Source: Dermatobacter hominis (GTDB lineage Bacteria; Actinomycetota; Acidimicrobiia; Acidimicrobiales; Microtrichaceae). Taken from it: a DNA stretch of 64,000 nt. The DNA lies in the NCBI RefSeq assembly GCF_020715685.1, contig NZ_CP085840.1, forward strand, positions 1,178,001 through 1,242,000. Reading direction: 5' to 3'. Shown here one piece after another: positions 60,179 to 64,000 of the stretch. How positions within the stretch are numbered: position 1 is the first letter of the stretch; each line of letters starts with the position of its first letter. The notes beneath the pieces are model-generated. The model made no database searches. It saw only the letters and a program-made list of their open reading frames with translations, and was not told the DNA's origin. The translations under genes and the position numbers were made by a program.

Positions 60179-61093
60179 GTGACCATCGACAACCCCCTCG
60201 CCGAGCTTTCTTCCGCGGCCCGCACGGCCGCCGCCGCCTCGGCCGCATCCACCGTCGGGATCGGTCGCCGCGGCCGGGGCACCGGCATCGTGGTCGACAC
60301 CGACCGGGTCCTGACCAACGTCCACAACCTGCGCGACCGGACCACCCAGGTGACCTTCGCCGACGGGCGGACCGCCCAGGGCCGCGTCCTCGGCGCCGAT
60401 CCCGACCGCGACCTCGTCGTCCTCGACGTGAGCACCGACGGTGCCCCTGCGATCGAGTGGTCGGACCGCACCCTCGACGTCGGCGACACGGTGTTCGCCG
60501 GCGCCCGGGGCACACGCGGCCACCGGGTCAGCTTCGGCCTCGTGTCGTCGTCGGACCGATCGTTCCGCGGTCAGCGGGGACGACGCGTGAAGGGTGCGGT
60601 GGAGCACACCGCTCCGCTGGCCCGCGGCTCCTCGGGCGGTCCGCTGCTCGACGTCGACGGGCGGCTGGTCGGCATCAACACCGCCCGCCTCGGCGAGGGG
60701 TTCTACCTGGCGCAGCCCACCGACACCGACCTCCGCGGTCGGGTCGACCAGCTCATCGCCGGCGAGCACCTCGGCGGTCGCCGCCTCGGCGTCGCCATCG
60801 TCGGGCCCGACGAGACGAGGCGACTCCGCCGGCAGGTCGGGCTCCCCGATCAGGACGGCCTGCTCATCCGCAGCGTCGTGCCGGACTCGGCAGCGGCGCA
60901 GGCCGGGCTCGGCGAGGGCGACCTCGTCATCGCCGTCGACGGCACCGCGGTCCGCGACGTCGACGACGTGTGGGACGCGCTCGACGCCGGTGGCGACACC
61001 GTCGACGTCTCGGTGCTGCGCGGGGCCGACGAGCGCACGGTCACGGTGTCGTTCGCCGAGCCGCCCGCCGACGAGGAGCCCGCAGGGTCCTGA
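60179..61093 (+). CDS. HtrA-like trypsin-fold serine protease with PDZ domain
   Basis: A 304-residue S1C-type protease. The triad is His49 (LTNVHNLRD), Asp78 (DPDRDLVVLDV) and Ser152 (LARGSSGGPLLDVDG), all intact. The PDZ domain occupies about 200-290 (IVGPDETRRLRRQVG, IRSVVPDSAAAQAGLGEGDL, VIAVDGTAVRDVDDVWDALD). Unlike most HtrA proteins it has no signal peptide or transmembrane segment, so it should be cytoplasmic. AGGAGG precedes the GTG. The divergent HxlR gene suggests stress-inducible expression. Confidence 0.9.
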   Translation: MTIDNPLAELSSAARTAAAASAASTVGIGRRGRGTGIVVDTDRVLTNVHNLRDRTTQVTFADGRTAQGRVLGADPDRDLVVLDVSTDGAPAIEWSDRTLDVGDTVFAGARGTRGHRVSFGLVSSSDRSFRGQRGRRVKGAVEHTAPLARGSSGGPLLDVDGRLVGINTARLGEGFYLAQPTDTDLRGRVDQLIAGEHLGGRRLGVAIVGPDETRRLRRQVGLPDQDGLLIRSVVPDSAAAQAGLGEGDLVIAVDGTAVRDVDDVWDALDAGGDTVDVSVLRGADERTVTVSFAEPPADEEPAGS

Positions 61094-61108
61094 CCCCGCC
61101 GCCGATGT

Positions 61109-61567
61109 TCAGACGGCGTGGTAGCGCTGCGCCGGCGTCCCGGGCGGGTTGAAGACGCCCGGGACGGCATCGGGGTTCTGCACGCACACCTCGGCCTCCA
61201 GCCCGTCCGGGTCCCGGAAGAAGAGGCTGAGCACCTTGCCGAAGTCGGTCACGAAGCCGTCGCTCGCGCCCCGTTCGATCATCCGCCGACGGATCTCCTC
61301 GAACGCCTCGATCGACGCGGCCTCGAGCGCCAGGTGGTCGAGTCGCCCCCGGCCGAACATCGGCGTCTGTCGGAGGTGCTCGTCGTTGCCGTCGAACTGG
61401 AACACGTTCAGCTCCGCCGTGGGCCCGATCCAGATGATGGTCAGCTTGAAGCCGTCCTCCTCCTGGGCCACGTCGTGGGTGGCGTCGAAGACCGACTCGT
61501 AGAACTCGAGGAGCCGGTCCGTGTCACCGGTCAGGATCGCCACGTGGTTGATGCCACCGAGCAGCAC
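61109..61567 (-). CDS. Glyoxalase/VOC-superfamily protein
   Basis: A 152-residue vicinal-oxygen-chelate protein with two beta-alpha-beta-beta-beta modules: GGINHVAILTGDTDRLLEFY and GRGRLDHLALEAASIEAFEE, ending in LFFRDPDGLEAEVCVQNPD. His in each module (NHVAI, DHLAL) and Glu near the end are the expected metal ligands. The substrate is unknown. GTG at 61567 gives the normal length. Confidence 0.88.
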   Translation of the reverse strand: MLLGGINHVAILTGDTDRLLEFYESVFDATHDVAQEEDGFKLTIIWIGPTAELNVFQFDGNDEHLRQTPMFGRGRLDHLALEAASIEAFEEIRRRMIERGASDGFVTDFGKVLSLFFRDPDGLEAEVCVQNPDAVPGVFNPPGTPAQRYHAV

Positions 61568-61760
61568 GGTCAGAGCATTGCACTCCGATGCCGACCGGCG
61601 TCGGCCTTCGCGGGTCGCAACCTCGACCAGCACCCTCGGCCAGCTCGGTCGCCACCCGCTCGTCCAGGGACGATGCCGACGGGGACCGATGAGAACCGAC
61701 GTCGGCGCCGGTCTGATGATCGTCCGCGCCGACACTCCCGACCGCACGAGGAGAACTCCG

Positions 61761-62327
61761 ATGCGACCCCTCCGGTACTCGATCAACGTCACGCTCGACG
61801 GCTGCGTCGACCACGAGACCGTCCTCGCCACCGAGGAGCTGCACCGCTACCACGCCGCCAACCTCGAACGGGCCGACGCCCTGCTCTTCGGCCGGGTCAC
61901 CTACCAGATGATGGAAGAGGCCTGGCGGCGATCGCCGACCGGCGAGTGGCCCGACTGGATGGAGGGGTGGATGATCCCCTTCGCCGAGACGATCGACGAG
62001 GCGCAGAAGTACGTCGTCTCGTCCACCCTCGACCGCGTCGACTGGAACGCCGAGCTCCTCCGGGGCGACCTCGAGACGGCGGTCCGGGAGCTCAAGGACC
62101 GACCCGGCGCCGGCATCTACGTCGGCGGCGTCACGCTCCCGTTGGCGTTGGCGGACCTCGGGTTGATCGACGAGTACGAGTTCCTCGTGCACCCCATCGT
62201 CGCCGGCCACGGGCCCACCCTCTTCGCCGGGCTCCGGGAGCAGCTCGACCTGCGGCTGGTCGGACGCAAGGAGGTCGGGTCGGGCGCGGTCGCCCTCAGC
62301 TACGTGCCGGGTTCGAGCTCCAGCTGA
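61761..62327 (+). CDS. Dihydrofolate reductase-like (RibD C-terminal domain) protein
   Basis: A 188-residue single-domain reductase-like protein. MRPLRYSINVTLDGCVDHET and DALLFGRVTYQMMEEAWR at the start, IYVGGVTLPLALADLGLIDE in the middle and EFLVHPIVAGHGPTLFAGLR near the end match the YyaP/YwjB-type DHFR family. It is not a housekeeping folate reductase and the substrate is unknown. GAGGAG precedes the ATG at a good distance. Confidence 0.9.
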   Translation: MRPLRYSINVTLDGCVDHETVLATEELHRYHAANLERADALLFGRVTYQMMEEAWRRSPTGEWPDWMEGWMIPFAETIDEAQKYVVSSTLDRVDWNAELLRGDLETAVRELKDRPGAGIYVGGVTLPLALADLGLIDEYEFLVHPIVAGHGPTLFAGLREQLDLRLVGRKEVGSGAVALSYVPGSSSS

Positions 62328-62329
62328 TC

Positions 62330-62980
62330 TCAGCTGGTGGGCAGCAGCGACTGCGGCAGGTGCTCGGCGATCCGGTGGAGCGGGTCCGACGATCCGTTCG
62401 TGCCGAACGGCGATGCCGACGTCACCCGATCCGTCAGGCGGTGGACCACCCCGCCCGCGACCTGCGACGGTCGCTGCTGCTCCCCCATCAGCGACGACAG
62501 CACGACGAGACCGCCCGTCGTCGCCGGGATGACCCACTGGAGGATCGCCAGCTGCCGCTGCGCCGCGGCGATCTCGGGCGGCGTGTCCTCGTCGGGCGTC
62601 GTCCCGTCCTCGGCCGGCGTGCGCTCGGCGTCGATGACCTTCTGGCCGATGAGCCGCGAGTAGCCGGTGGCGGCCAGCGCCACCGCGGTCAGCCCGGTCT
62701 TGACGATCGACGTGGTCCCCACGCCCTTCTGCGCGGTGACGCGGCCCTTGTTGCTGATCGTCAGGACCGTGCCCCCGCCGAGGTAGGCCCCGATGGCCAC
62801 GAGGTTCACCGGCGTCCACGCCGACCACCCTGCGCCGGCGACGTGCGTCGTGTCCTTGCTCCGGGCGACCTTGGCGGCCGAGCGGTTGACGCCGATGGCC
62901 CCCATGAGGGAGCCGCCGAACCAGGCGGCGAGCCCCAGGTCGTGGACGGATCGGGCGAGCGTGTTGCGGGATGTGCTCAT
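62330..62980 (-). CDS. Actinobacterial membrane protein of unknown function
   Basis: A 216-residue protein starting MSTSRNTLARSVHDLGLAAW, continuing FGGSLMGAIGVNRSAAKVA, AGWSAWTPVNLVAIGAYLGG and VKTGLTAVALAATGYSRLIG, with a further hydrophobic segment, LAILQWVIPATTGGLVVLSS. Four membrane helices are likely. Similar proteins occur in other actinobacteria, as I recall, without known function. The C-terminal tail is soluble. It converges on the DHFR-like gene with only 2 nt between the stop codons. Confidence 0.78.
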   Translation of the reverse strand: MSTSRNTLARSVHDLGLAAWFGGSLMGAIGVNRSAAKVARSKDTTHVAGAGWSAWTPVNLVAIGAYLGGGTVLTISNKGRVTAQKGVGTTSIVKTGLTAVALAATGYSRLIGQKVIDAERTPAEDGTTPDEDTPPEIAAAQRQLAILQWVIPATTGGLVVLSSLMGEQQRPSQVAGGVVHRLTDRVTSASPFGTNGSSDPLHRIAEHLPQSLLPTS

Positions 62981-63147
62981 GCGGCGGCCCCTACCCGGCC
63001 CGCCGACCGTTGGACCTCCTCGCCGGATCTGACGCCGCGGTCGGGGTCGATCACCGCGAGACGGCCTCCGTGAAGTTGGCACAAGTTTTCCCTAGGTCCC
63101 GATGGCGCTCCGTCCTATGGTGGCCACTGGCCGCCGAGCGCGACCGC

Positions 63148-63185
63148 GTGATGTAGCTCCGAAGTCGTGATGTAGCTCCGAAGTC
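63148..63185. repeat. Perfect 19-bp tandem duplication
   Basis: GTGATGTAGCTCCGAAGTC occurs twice with no gap (63148-63166, 63167-63185) in the leader region of the small secreted protein gene, 37 nt before its start codon. It may affect transcription or translation of that gene. Confidence 0.92.
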
Positions 63186-63221
63186 ATCGGAACCATCCAA
63201 GACCCATCTGGGGGGAACATC

Positions 63222-63536
63222 ATGAGGTCCAAGAAGCTCTTCGTCGCGGTCGCCCTCGCGGCGGTCGGAACGTTCGGCATCGCGTCGACGGCGATGGCCG
63301 GCGAGGTCACCGGAGGCGGCCGAGGCGGCCCAGCCGGCGACGGTGTCACCGGCATGGTGGCCAACGGCAACTCGCCGTGCGGGTTCTCCGGTCTGGAGGA
63401 CGAGCCGCTCGATCCCGGCACCGTGCAGAACTGGGGTCACACGAAGGACTTCCTCGGCGGCGGCGGCGCGGCCGGTCCGATCGAGACCCCCTTCGGCGAG
63501 GACGGCTGCAACGCCCACCTCTTCGGCCGGAAGTAG
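63222..63536 (+). CDS. Small secreted protein of unknown function
   Basis: A 104-residue exported protein. The signal peptide is MRSKKLFVAVALAAVGTFGI with probable cleavage after STAMA. The mature part is Gly-rich (GEVTGGGRGGPAGDGVTG) and has two cysteines (NSPCGFSG, EDGCNAHLFG) that may form a disulfide. NWGHTKDFLGGGGAAGPIET resembles motifs of small actinobacterial secreted proteins, but no named family is claimed. GGGGGGAA precedes the ATG. Confidence 0.8.
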   Translation: MRSKKLFVAVALAAVGTFGIASTAMAGEVTGGGRGGPAGDGVTGMVANGNSPCGFSGLEDEPLDPGTVQNWGHTKDFLGGGGAAGPIETPFGEDGCNAHLFGRK

Positions 63537-63574
63537 AGGCCGACTGCGCATCTCGTCGGTGACGATGCGAACGG

Positions 63575-63602
63575 GGACGGCGCCTCGACCGAGGCGCCGT
63601 CC
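63575..63602. terminator. Stem-loop after the small secreted protein gene
   Basis: GGACGGCGCCTCG and CGAGGCGCCGTCC form a perfect 13-bp stem with a 2-nt loop between the convergent secreted-protein and gamma-glutamyltransferase genes. Confidence 0.7.
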
Positions 63603-63672
63603 TCCACGCGTCCTGGTGTGACGGGACGGCGTTCGGCGGTGGGATCCTGACCGCCGAACCAGCCGGCACGGG

Positions 63673-64000
63673 CTAGGTCGACGCGACCGCCGCGCCGACC
63701 ATCGACCTGGGATCCGCCGCGCCGGCCCTGACGCCGTCCGCCCGAACCTCGATGAGCTGCGCGTGGCCGAAGCCCGCCGGGTCGAAGCCCGCCAGCTCGA
63801 CCTCGTGTCCCACCGCCTCGAGGCCGGCGGCCCATGCCGCCGGCGCGTGCGACTCGACGCGGACCACCTGGTCGTCGGGGTCGACCCAGGTGTCGAACCC
63901 GCTGCGCGGCTGCGCCTTGGCGAGGACGAACCTCGGTGCGGTGACGACCTCGCCGGCGTCCTGCCCGTTCACGAGCAGGCGGGCCAGCATCTGCAGCACC
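63673..64000 (-). CDS. Gamma-glutamyltransferase family protein, C-terminal part
   Basis: About 108 C-terminal residues are present; the gene continues past the window end. LQMLARLLVNGQDAGEVVTA, PRFVLAKAQP and the terminal GAADPRSMVGAAVAS match the small subunit end of gamma-glutamyltranspeptidase-like Ntn hydrolases. The catalytic Thr and signal peptide, if any, lie outside the window. Confidence 0.85.
   Translation of the reverse strand, partial: VLQMLARLLVNGQDAGEVVTAPRFVLAKAQPRSGFDTWVDPDDQVVRVESHAPAAWAAGLEAVGHEVELAGFDPAGFGHAQLIEVRADGVRAGAADPRSMVGAAVAST

Overview
This is a very GC-rich, gene-dense chromosomal window from an actinobacterium. The class Acidimicrobiia seems most likely, but that is an inference. 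The supporting signs are actinobacterial LexA (SOS) boxes, a dnaE2/imuA'/imuB mutasome, the gpsA-fbiD (F420) neighbourhood, group II truncated haemoglobin, two SCO6745-family proteins, a decaprenyl-phosphoribose (UbiA/DprE1) pair and a BTAD-type regulator. No phage, IS element, plasmid gene or CRISPR array is visible. About 60 genes are annotated, two of them cut by the window ends.

Layout. 1-2930: Bax-inhibitor-like membrane protein (partial), a cell-wall M15 peptidase, AIM24-like protein. 3027-8827: error-prone DNA polymerase DnaE2 behind an SOS box, a duplicated TMEM175-like channel, AlkB. 8861-16717: oligoendopeptidase, PAS-GGDEF-EAL protein, a two-component pair, SCO6745-family protein. 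16794-19437: imuA'-imuB behind a second SOS box. 19577-25875: NifU-N-like protein, truncated haemoglobin, TetR with divergent epimerase, a second SCO6745 paralogue, membrane protein plus class III cyclase, RNase HII. 26178-34684: small protein, GH38 mannosidase, a 1134-residue BTAD/ATPase regulator, cytochrome P450. 34817-46114: M15 lipoprotein with a large unknown partner, gpsA, fbiD/cofC with a PIG-L deacetylase, TIGR03084 protein, metG, HIT protein, DEDD exonuclease. 46280-50778: complete sugar ABC importer. 50910-56392: DprE1 and UbiA, zincin lipoprotein, Sua5, SDR, DUF2277. 56648-58672: ammonium transporter and an orphan winged-helix regulator. 58705-64000: flavin-binding protein, tRNA-Gln and tRNA-Glu, HxlR regulator with divergent HtrA-like protease, glyoxalase-like and DHFR-like proteins, small secreted protein, gamma-glutamyltransferase (partial).

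How genes work together. dnaE2, imuA' and imuB form an SOS mutagenesis system split between two loci, each with a LexA box 11-12 nt upstream of the start codon. UbiA and DprE1 catalyse sequential steps toward decaprenyl-phosphoryl-arabinose. FbiD makes a precursor of cofactor F420.

Non-coding structure. Many genes have a -10-like TANNNT hexamer only 6-10 nt before the start codon, which predicts leaderless mRNAs. Five imperfect palindromes of 53-54 nt share one geometry (24-nt arms, 5-6-nt loop). Two of them have the same 12-nt 5' terminus but unrelated self-complementary cores, and one of those lies in frame inside dnaE2. Short tandem duplications recur; those inside genes have periods that are multiples of three, while those outside do not.
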